Source: Manis javanica
Taxonomy: Eukaryota; Chordata; Mammalia; Pholidota; Manidae
NCBI RefSeq assembly: GCF_040802235.1
Contig: NC_133163.1
Coordinates: forward strand, 41,684,501 to 41,748,500
Length of the DNA: 64,000 nt
Direction: 5' to 3'
The notes under the pieces are model-generated. The model saw nothing but the letters and a program-made list of their open reading frames with translations, was not told where the DNA came from and made no database searches. Position numbers and translations under genes: made by a program. Positions 1-11,515 of the stretch are shown piece by piece; position 1 is the first letter of the stretch, and every line of letters begins with the position of its first letter.

Positions 1-850
1 AGAATGGATAAGATGCAATAGGCCATTGATGGAACAGAAACCAGAGAACAGGAACGCATAGAAGTGGACATAGAGAGAGATAAAAGGATCTCCAGGAATG
101 AAACAATGTTAAGAGAACTGTGTGACCAATCCAAAAAGAACAATATCCGTACCAGAAGAAGAGAGAGAAAAAGGGATAGAAAGTGTCTTTGAAGAACTAA
201 TTTCTGAAAACGTCCCCAAACTGGGGGAGGACATAATCGAACAGACCACAGAAATACACTCCCAACAGAAAGAACCAAAAGAGGACAACACCAAGACACA
301 TAATAATTAAAATGGCAAAGATCAAGGACAAGGAAAGAGTTTTAAAGGCAGCTAGAGAGGAAAAGTTCACCTATAAAGAAAAACCCATCAGGCTATCATC
401 AGACTCCTCAACAGAAACCTTACAGGCCAGAAGAGAATGGCATGATATATTTAATGCAATGAAACAGAAGGGCCTTGAACCAAGGATATGGTAACCAGCA
501 CGATTATCATTTAAATATGAAGGAGGGATTAAACAATTCCCAGACAAGCAAAAGTTGAGGGAATTTGCCTCCCACAAACCACCTCTACAGGGTATTTTAG
601 AGGGACTGTTCTAGACGGGAGCACTCCTAAAACTAAACAGATGTCACCACAGAAAATAAAATCACAGCAAAGAAAGCAGACCAACCAAATACTAACTAAA
701 GGCAAAAACAATAAAATCAACTACCCACTAAAGGCAGTTAAAGGAAGCATGAAAGAGCACAGAATAAAACAACCAACATATAAAGAATGGAGGAGGAGGA
801 ATAAGAAGGGAGAGAAGAAAAGAATCTCCAGACAGTGTATATAACAGCTC
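1..850 (+). pseudogene. L1 ORF1 remnant (RNA-binding chaperone) with downstream spacer
   Basis: Short reading frames in shifting phases give the typical ORF1p middle and C-terminal region: PEEEREKGIESVFEE near 150-200, then MAKIKDKERVLKAARE at 312-360 and ETLQARREWHDIFNAMKQKG up to about 475, where a stop ends the frame. ORF1p normally binds L1 RNA as a coiled-coil trimer with an RRM and a C-terminal domain. Here the coding capacity is lost. Roughly the last 350 bases are the degenerate inter-ORF spacer. Confidence 0.85.
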
Positions 851-930
851 AATAAGCAAGCTAAGTTAGGCAGTAAGATACTAAAGAGGCTAACCTTGAA
901 CCTTTGGTAACCACGAATCTAAAGCCTGCA

Positions 931-3900
931 ATGGCAATAAGTACATATCTTTCAATAGCCACCCTAAATGTAAATGGACTGAATGCACCAATCAAAATCA
1001 GAGTAATAGAATGGATAAAAAAGCAAGACGCATCTATATGCTGCTTACAAGAAACTCACCTCAAACCCAAAGACATGCACAGACTAAAAGTCAAGGCATG
1101 GAAAAACATATTTCAGGCAAACAACAGAGAGAAGAAAGCAGGGGCTGCAGTACTAATATCAGACAAAATAGACTTCAAAACAAAGAAAGTAACAAGAGAT
1201 AAAGAAGGACACTACATAATGATAAAGGGCTCAGCCAACAAGAGGATATAAACATTCTAAATATATATGCAACCAACACAGCAGCACCAGCATATGTGAA
1301 ACAAATACTAACAGAACTAAAGGGGGAAATAGACTGCAATGCATTCATTTTCGGAGACTTCAGCATGCCACTCAACCCAAAGGATAGATCCACTGGGCAG
1401 AAAATAAGTAATGACATGGAGTGACTGAATGACACAGTAGAACAAATGGACCTAATAGACATCTGTAGAACTCTACATCCAAAAGCAACAGGATATACAT
1501 TCTTCTCAAGTGCACATTGAACATTCTCCAGAATAGACCACATACTAGCTCACAAAAAGAGCCTCAGTAAATTCCAAAATACTGAAATTCTACCAACCAA
1601 CTTTTCAGACCACAAAGGTATAAAACTAGAAATAAATTCTACAAAGAAAACAAAAAGGCTCACAAACACATGGAGTCTTAACAACATGCTCCTAAATAAT
1701 CAATAGATCAATGAACAAATTGAAATAGAGATCAAGGAATATATGGAAACAAATGACAACAACAACACAAAGCCCCAACTTCTGTGGGACGCAGCAAAAG
1801 CAGTCTTAAGAGGAAAGTATGTAGTGATCCAGGCACCCTTGAAGATGGAAGAACAATCCCAAATGAATAGTCTAACATCACAATTATCGAAACGAAAAAG
1901 AAGAACAAATGTGACCTAAAGTCAGCAGAAGGAGGGACATAATAAAGATCAGAGAAGAAATAAACAAAATTGAGAAGAATAAAACAATTTAAAAAATCAA
2001 TGAAACCAAGAGCGGGTTCTTTGAGAAAATAAACAAAATAGATAAGCCTCTAGCCAGGCTTAGTAAGAGAAAAAGAGAATCAACACACATCAACAGAATC
2101 AGAAATGAGAAAGGAAACATCACGATGGACCCAGCAGAAATACAAAGAATTATTAGAGACTACTATGAAAATCTATATGCTAAGAAGCTGGAAAACCTAG
2201 AAGAAATGGACAACTTCCTAGAAAAATACAACCTTCCAAGGCTGACCAAAGAACACACATAAAATCTAAACAAACCAATTACCAGCGAAGAAATTGAAGT
2301 GGTAATCAAAAAACTACCCAAGAACAAAACCCCGGGCCAAATGGATTTACCTCGGAATTCTATCAGACATACAGAGAATATATAATACCCATTCTCCTTA
2401 AAGTTTTCCAAAAAATAGAAGAGGAGGGAATACTCCCAAACTCATTCTATGAAGCCAACATCACCCTCATACCAAAACCAGGCAAAGACCCCACCAAAAA
2501 AGAAAACTACAGACCAATATCCCTGATGAACGTAGATGCAAAAATACTCAACAAAATATTTGCAAACCGAATTCAAAAATACATCAAAAGGCTCATACAC
2601 CATGACCAAGTGGGATTCATCCCAGGGATGCAAGGATGGTACAACATTCGAAAATCCATCAACATCATCCACCACATCAACAAAAAGAAGGATGAAAACC
2701 ACATGATCATCTCCATAGATGCTGAAAAAGCATTTGACAAAATTCAACATCCATTCATGATAAAAACTCTCAGCAAAATGGGTACAGAGGGCAAGTACTT
2801 CAACATAATAAAGGCCATATATGATAAACCCACAGCCAACATCATACTGAACAGCGAGAAGCTGAAAGCTTTTCCTCTGAGATCGGGAACAAGACAGGGA
2901 TGGCCACTCTCCCCACTGTTATTCAACATAGTACTGGAGGTCCTAGCGATGAATCAGACAAAATAAAGAAATAAAAGGAATCCAGATTGGTAAAGAAGAA
3001 GTTAAACTGTCACTATTTGCAGATGAGATAATATTGTACATAAAAAACCCTAAGACTCCACTTCAAAACTACTAGAACTGATACTGGAATACAGCAAAGT
3101 TGCAGGATAGAAAATTAACACACAGAAATCTGTGGCTTTCTTATACACTAACAATGAACCAATAGAAAGAGAAATCAGGAAAACAACTCCATTCACAATT
3201 GCATCAAAAAGAATAAAATACCTAGGAATAAACCTAACCAAAGAATTGAAAGACCTATACCCTGAAAACTACAAGTCACTCTTGAGAAATTAAAGAGGTC
3301 AACAACAAATGGAAACTCATCCCATGCTCTTGGCTAGGAAGAATTAATATCATCAAAATGGCCATCCTGCCCAAAGCAATATACAGATTTGATGCAATAC
3401 CTACAAAATTACCAGCAACATTCTTCAACGAACTGGAACAAATAGTTCAAAAATTCATATGGAAACACCAAAGTCCCCGAATAGCCAAAACAAGCCTGAG
3501 AAGGAAGAACAAAGTGGGGGGGGGGATCTCGCTCCCCAACTCAAGCTCTACTACAAAGCCAGAGTAATCAAGACAATTTGGTACTGGCACAAGAACTGTG
3601 CCACAGACCAATGGAACAGAATAGAGACTCCAAACATTAACACAAACATATATGGTCAATTAATATTTGATAAAGGAGCCATGGACATCCAATGGGGAAA
3701 TGACAGTCTCTTCAACAGATGGTGCTGGCAAAACTGGACAGCTACGTGTAAGAGAATGAAACTGGATCACTGCCCATACACAAAAGTAAATTCAAAATGG
3801 ATCAAAGACCTATATTCAGGTAAGTCATGAAACCATAAAACTCTTAGAAAAAACATAGGCAAAAATCTCTTCGACATAAACATGAGTGACCTCTTCTTGA

Positions 3901-4525
3901 ACATATCTCCCGGGTAGGAAAACAACAGCAAAAATGAACAAGTTGGACTATATCAAGCTGAAAAGCTTCTGTACAGCAAAAGACATCATCAATAGAACAA
4001 AAAGGTACCCTACAGTATGGGAGAATATATTTGTAAATGACAGATCCGATAATGGCTTGACATCCAAAATATATAAAGAGCTCACCCACCTCAACAAACA
4101 AAAAAAAAAATAATTCAATTAAAAAATGGGCAGAGGAACTAAACAGACAGTTCTCCAAAAAAGCAATATGGAGGTTCCTCAAAATGCTCAAAATAGACTT
4201 ACCATTTGACCCAGGAATTCCACTTCTAGGAATTTACCCTAAGAATGTAGCAGCTCAGTTTGAAAAAGACATATGCACCCCTGTGTTTATTGCAGCACTA
4301 TTTACAATAACCAAGAAATGGAAGCAACCTACGTGTCCATCAGTAGATGAATGGATAAAGAAGATATGGTACATATACACAATAGAATATTATTCAGCCA
4401 TAAGAAGAAAACAAATCCTACCATTTGCAACAACATGAATGGAGCTAGAGGGTATTATGCTCAGTGAAATAAGCCAGGTAGAGAAAGACAAGTACCAAAT
4501 GATTTCACTCATATGTGGAGTATAA
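931..4525 (+). pseudogene. L1 ORF2 remnant (endonuclease and reverse transcriptase)
   Basis: The start region codes LNVNGLNAPIK, followed by CLQETHLK, which carry the N and E metal-site residues of the AP-type endonuclease. The reverse transcriptase follows, with NYRPISLMN near 2,510, [15 protein letters not shown] near 2,610, [14 protein letters not shown] near 2,720, [12 protein letters not shown] near 2,895 and the catalytic box near 3,016. There, FADD reads FADE. Many stops interrupt it (for example at about 1,250 and 1,420), and there is a one-base frameshift at 2,332-2,342 in KTPG(PDG). ORF2 normally ends at the TAA after a LCGV-type tail, here about 4,523. It cannot make an active protein. 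Confidence 0.9.
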
Positions 4526-4895
4526 GAACAAAGGAAAACTGAAGGAACACAACAGCAGTAGAATCACAGAACCCAAGAATGGTCTAACAGTTACCAAAGG
4601 GAAAGGGGCTGGGATGATGGGTGGGAAGGGAGGGATAAGGGTGGGGAAAAAGAAAGGGGGCATTATGATTAGCATGTATAGTGTGGGGGTGGGGGCACGG
4701 GGAGGGCTGTGCAACACAGAGAACACAAGTAGTGATTTTACAGCATCTTATGACGCTGATGGACAGTGACTATGAAGGGGTATGTTGGGGGGACTTGGTG
4801 AAGGGGGGAGCCTAGTAAACATGTCCTTCATGTAACTGTAGATTAATGATACCAAAATAAATAAAATAAATAAAATAAAAATAAAAAAAGAAAGA

Positions 4896-5892
4896 TTAGT
4901 ACTGATTTAAATACTAAAATTTCAAATTATAGTAATTAATGTGCAATGACTGTGAATGAGTAAAATAGTTCTTTCACTTCTCAAAACCTTTATCATGGTT
5001 TTAAGCCACTAAATTAAAGGAAAAATCTTGGGCACTGCTATGCATAGTCCAGGATCTTGACTTTCTCTTTGCTTTTATAAATTCTGGAGGATGCTATCAT
5101 CTTAAATGTAGAGTGAAAAAATCTTTTCAAAAAAGATCAGAAAAAGAAGCAAGAAACAGCTGTAGGCACTGTGATACGCAAGGGAATCTGCAGCATTTGG
5201 AAAAAAGATACATAAATGAATGTAATGCAACATCATTTATCCCTTACAGAAAGAGCCTCAAAACCAGTTCTTTTCCAGGCTTTAACACCAGAACAAAGAC
5301 ATGATTATTATATATAATATTTACAAAATACATTACCTACCATCATTTTACCTGACAATATTGTGAAGTCTTCTGAAATCTCTCTGGGATAAGGTGGGAT
5401 AAATTTTAATTCAAAACAATTTGTAGCCATTAAGTGCAAGATAGCCTCTACGCATCAGTACATTAGACACATCATAGGAATGGTTGCTCATAATGATTTT
5501 ATCATCAAAAATAACTTACTAAGAATAAGAAGGTAGGAATTTTTTTAATGAAGCCAGTTAAAATTTTAAAACCTTTAATTCATACAGTATTTAGTTACTT
5601 GGAAAATTCATTTACTTATTTTACCTGACAGTAAATGAGGTGTTCCTGTACCTGGCTTTGCTTCATCTGCCCCCTTTTAGTACTGCAACATAAACTTGAA
5701 TACTAAACTCTAACGTGGAGGTGGACAGTGTGATGAAGTGAAAATTCTAGGACAGTTTCTCTTTAAGTGAAACAGGTTAGTTAACATAACTAGATATTTA
5801 AGTTATTTAACATTAAAATGCCAATCAGTAAATATTTATTTAACATAAATTATCATAAATAACTACTTATAGAAAAACATTTACATTCTTAC
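4896..5892. other. AT-rich stretch without recognisable genes
   Basis: It lies inside the presumed TOMM20L gene between the L1 tail and the exon remnant. The sequence is AT-rich and unique-looking. I see no exon, RNA gene or familiar repeat. The small open frames are not supported by anything else. Confidence 0.5.
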
Positions 5893-5974
5893 CTCTCAAT
5901 AACCAAAGTTCTCCCATTTGTACCTCTTGCAGAAAAAGCTCTTACAACTTTTCATTCTTTGCTGGATCCCACAA
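5893..5974 (-). pseudogene. TOMM20L: TOMM20L internal exon with in-frame stop
   Basis: Read on the minus strand, a polypyrimidine tract and TTTTAG acceptor precede TTGTGGGATCC, and the exon ends ATTGAGAG followed by GTAAG. The frame reads LWDPAKNEKL, then TAA (5,942-5,944), then ELFLQEVQMGELWLLRG. In the family the stop position is a glutamine (CAA or CAG), so a single C-to-T change explains it. Both splice sites are intact, which suggests fairly recent decay. Confidence 0.85.
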
Positions 5975-7620
5975 CTAAAAGATTCACAAAATATTTAATA
6001 ATGAATAATGAATGTAATGTATATGGCTATTGATCAAAATGATTTAATCTTTATTTAAAATGTGTAATTTGAACCTAGTCTCTAAATCCAAAGTATGACA
6101 AATGCAGTTATTCTTTATAATATTTAAAACAATTTCTTAAAATGGAGGTACAATCTCAGGGGATATAAAAAATTCATAGCATATTCAAATTAGGTTGAGA
6201 TGCTTATAATAACTCATCCATGTTTTACCCAGCTTACTAAGTACACAAAGCAGAAATCCTACTGTAATTAACTATAACAAGGTAGTTGTTTTCTTCCTTA
6301 GGGTATTAACAGTGCTTGTTGATTTGGCCAAGGGCATGGTGTGGAGGTTGGCAGGGCAGTTGGCATTGAGAAGAAATCGGTGGTTTGCTGCAGCCTAATT
6401 GATGGAGATGATCAAGGTCACAGGATGGCATCATCATTGGTGCCATGCCCAGAGCTGGTCTTTTAAGGTAGAGTGGACAATCTCTAGGCCAGACTTCAGT
6501 TTTGTGAGTCACTTCAGCTTCAGTCATATCCAGATGGTTTTTGTGTTTTTGTGTTTGTCTTCCAAGTATTCTCTTTTTAAAATGGGATGAGCCTGGGGAT
6601 AAGGTCCTATTTTAAGCTTTTATCAGCAAACATGCTAATGATCAGTAACAACCACAGGTTTCCTTCAACAGATACTTAGTAAGCATGAGCAAGAGCAGGA
6701 CACTCCAGGTAGACCTAGGAGGAGAAGGAGACCAGCACCCCTGTGCTCATCCCCAAGGAGCCCAGAGCCTACCCAAAGAAAACAACAAGTGCACTTAAGA
6801 TCAACAACACATTAACAATCAAGTCCAATATCTTCTAGGGCTCAAAGTACAGGGGCATTATATCTGCTTGAGTAATCAGAAGTTTCTCAGGGAAGGTAGC
6901 CTTTGCGATGTGGAGAAATTCAGTTAACGTCTGATGAAGAAACGGTACAAGTGATGTAAAACTACAGGGAAAAAATACCAAGTGATTTTACTTAGCTGGA
7001 TTGTGATAGGGTGAATGTAGCAACAATAATTACCTATTATTGAAAGCCAGCTATGGATTCGGAACTTTGCATATATAATTTTCAATCCTTTGGAAAATAA
7101 GGCCATCAATATAAAATGTACCCATGGAAGGCCACGGTGACAAGCTAAGAGGGTTGGTCTTTCATCTGCAGAATAGGGAGCAACTTGCGAAGAGTTACAT
7201 ATACAGAGATGCAGTTTAGATAGCATTTACTCTGACAGCCTAAGAGACAGGGTAAGAGGTAATAAAATCCTGAAGTGGTGTGGAAGTGATGAAAACAGAA
7301 AAGGAACAGGATATGGGATAGAGCATAAGAAAATAAAATTTAGGGACTGATTGTGGAGGATGAGTTGATATTTGTACAAGGCAAGTCAGGGGTCTCAGCA
7401 GGGAGACTACTGATACCAGCAGCATCATAAAGAAACAGAGGACGGAAAGCAGTGGTAAGGGATGAGATTAATGTACTTCTGAGCATTCTAAACTGAAATG
7501 CCAACAGAGAATCTAGTTGACAGTCTGGCAGGTAGACGAAATGTGGGACACTGGCTCTAGAGCAGTGCATCTGCGATCACTTGTGAAGAAGAGAAGGAGC
7601 TCCCCGGGGAGATGAAGGAA
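5975..7620. other. TOMM20L intron, no clear features
   Basis: AT-rich, mostly unique sequence. Short open frames near 6,300-6,590 and 6,924-7,226 show no family resemblance, no flanking splice signals and no codon pattern that I trust. Confidence 0.4.
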
Positions 7621-7624
7621 TAGT

Positions 7625-7910
7625 GCAGAATCGGCTGAAGTAGCTGTTAAAACTGCAGTTTCTTGGGCTCCACGCAGACATACTGCACCAATCCCTAGGA
7701 GTAGCGCCCAGGAATCTTCATTTTTAACAAGCTCCTCAGGAAATTCTTACAAATTCTTAAGTCCAAGAACCATTTGCCCCATAACCCATAGGCTACCCCT
7801 AACCTCCTAAATCAGAACTGCTGGTGCTCAGGTCAGATACTGTGTATTTTAAAAAATGTCTCAGGTAAGTCTTAATGCAGACGATCCACGGGCCATATTT
7901 TGGGGAACAA
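7625..7910. repeat. Two hAT/MER5-like fragments
   Basis: Phrases such as 'ggaatcttcatttttaacaa' followed by 'gctcctcagg', and again 'aaatcagaactgctgg' with 'cacgggccatattttggggaac', resemble the old non-autonomous hAT (Charlie) elements common in mammals. They are divergent, and the exact family is not certain. Confidence 0.4.
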
Positions 7911-7949
7911 AAAGGCCCGGAGGGTAAGGAGGAAGAGAGATGCTAGAAG

Positions 7950-8030
7950 AGGTAGGAAAAGACATCTCTCTGTGCCTCGGTTTACTCATCTATAACAGAG
8001 TTGTTAGGATTATCCAAAAGAACACTTGAA
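7950..8030 (+). repeat. MIR-like fragment
   Basis: 'tgtgcctcggtttactcatctataa' matches the conserved 'cctcagtttcctcatctgtaa' core of MIR. A short, old SINE relic. Confidence 0.45.
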
Positions 8031-8119
8031 AAACTCCTGCTTCCACCTCTTCCTCATTTGAAATAATTCAGATCATTATTTCCCATCTGGACTACCATTC
8101 CTCCACCCCAAACTAACAA

Positions 8120-9160
8120 ATAAACCAATTCCAGTTTGGCATTCAAAGCCTTCCACAATAAGATACCAAACTACCGTTCAGCTATCTCTCTAGCCACAAC
8201 ACTTTGAATATTGGAATTTCCTGGTCTGTGCCTCTGCACAAGCTGTTTCCCTTACGATAAACGACAATATTCAACAAATATTTTCTGGGCATCTACAATG
8301 TACTATGCACTGTTTTAGGTACTGGGGAGGCAGTAGTGTAAAAACAGACAAGGTCTGCCCTCATGAAGCTTATTATAATAAATAGAAAGCATTAATCAAA
8401 TAACCACACCAACAAACCATGTAATTGTAACCATGGATAAGGCAGTGAAGCTCTGAGGGACACAGAGCTAAGCCAGGCTCTGCCGCACTCAGAGAGGTCA
8501 GGGAAAGCTTCTCCACTCTCATGTCCAGCTCCTTGGCCACTCCCTGCCCTCTTTCCTTAACTATGTCAATTGCAATATTATTTTCTAAGTGACTCCATCC
8601 TGAAACCCCAGAAATCTCTTTAACTCCTGCCTCTCCATTACCCTTCAATCAATCAGCAAGAACCATCTATCCTTCCTGGACGATTAATCGCACACCTCTC
8701 ATCACCAGTTACCACTGACACCCCCGACTTCTGTTACCTCTCACCTGTACTGCTGCAATAGCTTATCCTTTCCTCCAGTCCATCAAGCACACTCCCTGCC
8801 TGATCAATCTGACCTACAAAGGTTTTTTTTTCCTTCTTTTTAAAAAAATTCCTGCTTAGTAATCTTCAGTAGTTTCCCCATTGAGTCTGAATTTCTTAAC
8901 CTGGCCTTTAAAACCTTCCCTCATGTGACCCCTACTTACCCCTCCAACCTTAACCTCCCACTATTACCTACTGCAACTCCTTTGTCAAACTGCTTTATTG
9001 CCAATAGGCCTGGCAAATTCCCCCTTTGCACCATTATATACATGCAGTTCCCTTCAGCCTGAATGTTGCCTCCTTGAAACCAGGATCCAAATTTAACACA
9101 TTCTTCCAGGCTCAGTCTACTGCCACCTCTCCTCCAAAGTGTTCTGTGAAGGACTTCATG
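8120..9160 (+). repeat. L2 LINE fragments
   Basis: Several stretches carry the L2 3' coding end: 'ttggcattcaaagccttccac', 'ctggtctgtgcctctgcacaagctg' and 'aacctggcctttaaaaccttccctcatgtgacc'. The piece near 8,270-8,380 resembles the 'gggcatctacaatgtactatgcactg' motif of L2/MIR 3' ends. They are ancient and not coding. Confidence 0.6.
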
Positions 9161-9299
9161 CTCTCAAAACAGCCACAGTAATTTTCCTAGTCCCACATGC
9201 ACTTCCAGAACCTTGCCTTCCCATCAAGAGCCAGAGTCTATTCCTTCTCTTGAAACTGAGCAGGCCTCAATGCTTCAGAAATGGCACCACCTTGCATGC

Positions 9300-9365
9300 T
9301 CTTTCACAAGTCCACTCTCTTAAATACATAAATAAATACACATATACACATATACATATATACCC
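9300..9365 (+). repeat. AT/AC-rich simple repeat
   Basis: A run of aaatacataaataaata followed by acacatatacacatatac: a low-complexity microsatellite tract with no coding value. Confidence 0.7.
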
Positions 9366-9369
9366 CTTG

Positions 9370-9625
9370 GGACCCAGACACCAACTGAAGAATTCCATGC
9401 CATATGGAGAAGACACCTGTGGGTGTTCTGGCCAAAAGTCCGAGCAAAGTGGACAGCTAGCATCAACTGCCCAACGTGAGAGTGATCCTTCAGGTGGTCC
9501 AGTACCTAGCCCTCAGGTCAACCTGGCTGAAGCTGAGTGGAGCAGAAAGGTGCTGTCCCCAGCCAGCCCTGCTAAAGGGGCAGATTCAGAAGCAAATATG
9601 TTATTTTAAAGCCCTAAGCTTAAAG
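9370..9625 (+). repeat. MaLR (MLT1-like) LTR 3' fragment
   Basis: The stretch contains 'gtcaacctggctgaagctg', 'gccctgctaaaggggcagattcag' and ends 'caaatatgttattttaaagccctaag', the usual layout of an MLT1-class LTR end. A chance 156-aa open frame runs through it and the L2 before it, and is not a gene. Confidence 0.5.
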
Positions 9626-10236
9626 CAGACATAGGTCAATAGAACACCCTGCCAGGGAATCCTGCCCTGAAAACGGCCTTCTCTCTCCTCTGAGCTCTTT
9701 GCGTCAGGGGGCCTAGGCTTTCCAACACTCTCCTTAGCCACACCTAGAACAATGCCTCCTACAAATAGGCATTGACTCTCTCAATGCCTCAAATAGGCCG
9801 CTCTCAAATAGGCGTTGACTGACCAACTGAATGAATGAAGGTTAAGACTTAATTCCTGCTGAAAATTCATAGAAGAACCTAAGACCACTCTGTAGCAATT
9901 TTAGAACTGATGTGAGAGGTAGTTGAGCTGGGTCACCAAGATTGATTGCGATTGCTGTCTTTAAATACAACTAATCAAATTCCATTTAGAAGAAAAAGAG
10001 GCAACATTCTATTTCGGCTAGAAGAAAGGCCCTATAGGACAGAAGAGGGCAGTGTAAAAGTGGCCGGGCCTGGTTTTCCCAATGTCTGGTGTGGCCCTGG
10101 TAGGGGAAAGTCTTCCTTCTTCCAATGAAAAGAAGCATCTGTTCCTACAGTTTATTGTAGAGCTAGCTGCCTTTTCATCACCGCAAGTGGTTCTTCCTTC
10201 CTCCCTTTCTTCCACAAGCAGACAGTAAAAAACTTA
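9626..10236. other. Gene-free stretch of TOMM20L intron 1
   Basis: It contains a small degenerate reiteration, 'caaatagg(c)' three times near 9,760-9,820. No exon matching the expected short Lys/Glu-rich TOMM20L segment was found. Confidence 0.4.
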
Positions 10237-10860
10237 AACCTAGGCAGAACGTAAGCGGCGCGAGGCCTGGCAGGCAGCGAGGTGCTCAGGAACCAGCCAG
10301 GGCCCTGAGGCCAAGCTGCAGCCGCGCTACTCACTATCCCGCCACGCGGGCGTCGCTGAAGACTTCGCCCGTCCCTCAGCCTTTTGCTGCTGGGCTCTTC
10401 TTTCTGCAAACACAACGCGGCACGTGCTGGTTGGGGCCCTCCCGACACCAGCGTGCGCCCCGCGGGCTCTCGGCGACGGCGACGGCCCCCGCGGCCCGGC
10501 CTCGCCCCGTGTGCCAGGCCCGTCGCGGCCCGGCCGCTCCGCCGCCGTCGCACTCACTGCCCCGCAGGCGGCGCCTGAAAGCGGGGTCGCCACGCCGCTT
10601 CAGGTCGTAGTGAACACAGTAGCCCAGGTAGGCGACGGCGCCGCCAGAGGAGGGTGACGCCCGAGGAGGGTACGGCCGCGGGGCATCCGGCCGCGGGCTT
10701 CCCAAGAGCCGGAGTGTTGGGCGCGGGCCGGCGAGCGCGGGGAGCAGGGCCGGCCCACGGGGGCGTCGGCGTGGCGCCCATGCCGGCCTCGGGGCTTCCG
10801 GGCCGCACGTCTGCTCCTGGCACCGAGGCTGGCGGACAGAAGAGGAAACCAAGGCTCCCA
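10237..10860 (-). promoter_or_regulatory. CpG island and likely TOMM20L promoter region
   Basis: This is the only strongly CpG-dense stretch in the window, with dozens of CpGs and runs such as 'cggcgacggcgacggccccc'. It surrounds TOMM20L exon 1, so the promoter should lie on the high-coordinate side (about 10,690-10,860). A CACGTG E-box is visible at about 10,423, inside the presumed intron. The many long open frames on both strands here arise from base composition. Whether the promoter still works in view of the broken exon is unknown. Confidence 0.8.
10558..10686 (-). pseudogene. TOMM20L: TOMM20L exon 1 with frameshifted signal anchor
   Basis: The ATG at 10,684-10,686 begins MPRGRTLL, like the family's N-terminus. 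The signal-anchor and following basic region (GGAVAYLGYCVHYDLKRRGD, then PAFRRRLRG) lies in a different frame: the Tyr codon before LGYC begins 56 nt after the ATG's first base, so it is two bases out. Compared with my recollection of the human protein, the net change is about 7 missing bases. Reading from the ATG hits TGA after 28 codons. A GTGAGT donor follows at 10,557. An upstream ATG in the second frame exists (near 10,939), but it would add a long, non-homologous GC-driven leader. Confidence 0.75.
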
Positions 10861-11515
10861 GAGGACTTCTGCAAGTCTGTTCGAATCCCGATCTGCACTC
10901 CGAATTCAGAACCCTTACCCAAACGCGCTTTATGCCCACGACATCCGTTCAGGCAAATCAAACTGTGTCAGGAATCTGGTTCGCTGGGGATTCCTGCGAT
11001 CCATCTTAGGACTCTGTACCCCCACCTGCAAATTTAGGGTAACTAAACTTCCGTCATTTCCTAGTTCACAGCACTACCCACTGAGCACCTGAACGCTACG
11101 CCGTACTCCCCAACGTGGTCTACTCGGTCACATGAAAGGACCCAGCAGTCTCGACCATCTTAGCTCAATAGTGGAAGGAAGGAGGAATTTTGAAGCAATA
11201 ATATTTAGTCTAGGAAAAAACGTTTATTTGCTGTGCTGTGCCTGACAGCCACAGATCCCAGAGCAAAATCAGTTCTGGGAGACCCATGATACTTAAGTGG
11301 CCTAGATGCCATTCTTTCCAATACTTGCCTTATTCAACAGACACAGCAGAAAAAATGGAGGTAAGAGTTTACACCCAAAGTACCTCAGTTTTAATTTGTG
11401 TACAAAACCAAAGAGAAGGCATAAGCTAGGTAAGGACCTAAAGGACTAAATAATTTGTCTTTTTGTTAGCTTTTTCAACTTCTGATTACAATTTACTGAC
11501 TGTATATTTAGTTTA
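10861..11515. other. Intergenic, no recognised feature
   Basis: Base composition falls back to normal directly after the CpG island. I see no exon, RNA gene or clear repeat. Confidence 0.4.

Larger units (their letters stand above)
1..4895 (+). mobile_element. Young LINE-1 (copy A), 3' 4.9 kb; 5' end lies outside the window
   Basis: The sequence runs colinearly with the other young L1 at 50.6-56.6 kb: the end of ORF1, the inter-ORF spacer, the ORF2 endonuclease, reverse transcriptase and C-terminal parts, a G-rich 3'UTR, and an A-rich tail of AAATA-type repeats at about 4,850-4,895. Both ORFs are broken by stops and frameshifts. Compared with copy B it lacks roughly 0.2 kb near 4,160, just before the last part of ORF2. 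The left edge of the window cuts the element, so its 5' target-site duplication cannot be seen. Confidence 0.95.
5893..10686 (-). pseudogene. TOMM20L: TOMM20L remains: exon 1 plus one later exon, apparently inactivated
   Basis: TOMM20L is a TOM20-like outer mitochondrial membrane protein. It lies immediately downstream of ARID4A on the same strand in human (14q23), which matches this layout. Two exons are recognisable: 10,558-10,686 (N-terminal membrane anchor and the conserved LGYC..DLKRRGDPAFRRRLR stretch) and 5,893-5,974 (LWDPAKNEKL and ELFLQEVQMGELWL). The first has a frame change between its ATG and the anchor, and the second has a TAA codon in its frame. I could not find the short exon expected between them. 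The exons encoding the TPR-like core and C-terminus should lie at or beyond the left edge. The identity is solid. The pseudogene call rests on two independent lesions and could be undone only if both were assembly errors. Confidence 0.8.

Noticed and set aside
904-4440. L1 ORF2 pieces as host genes
   Set aside because: They carry endonuclease and RT motifs in shifting frames with stops; transposon remnants.
9139-9609. 156-codon plus-strand open frame
   Set aside because: It runs across an L2 relic, an AT/AC simple repeat and an MLT1-like LTR end. No splice sites or protein family similarity.
10152-10961. Many long GC-rich open frames on both strands
   Set aside because: All overlap in the CpG island; stop codons are rare there by composition. 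Only the LGYC..RRGDPAFRRRLR stretch has family support.
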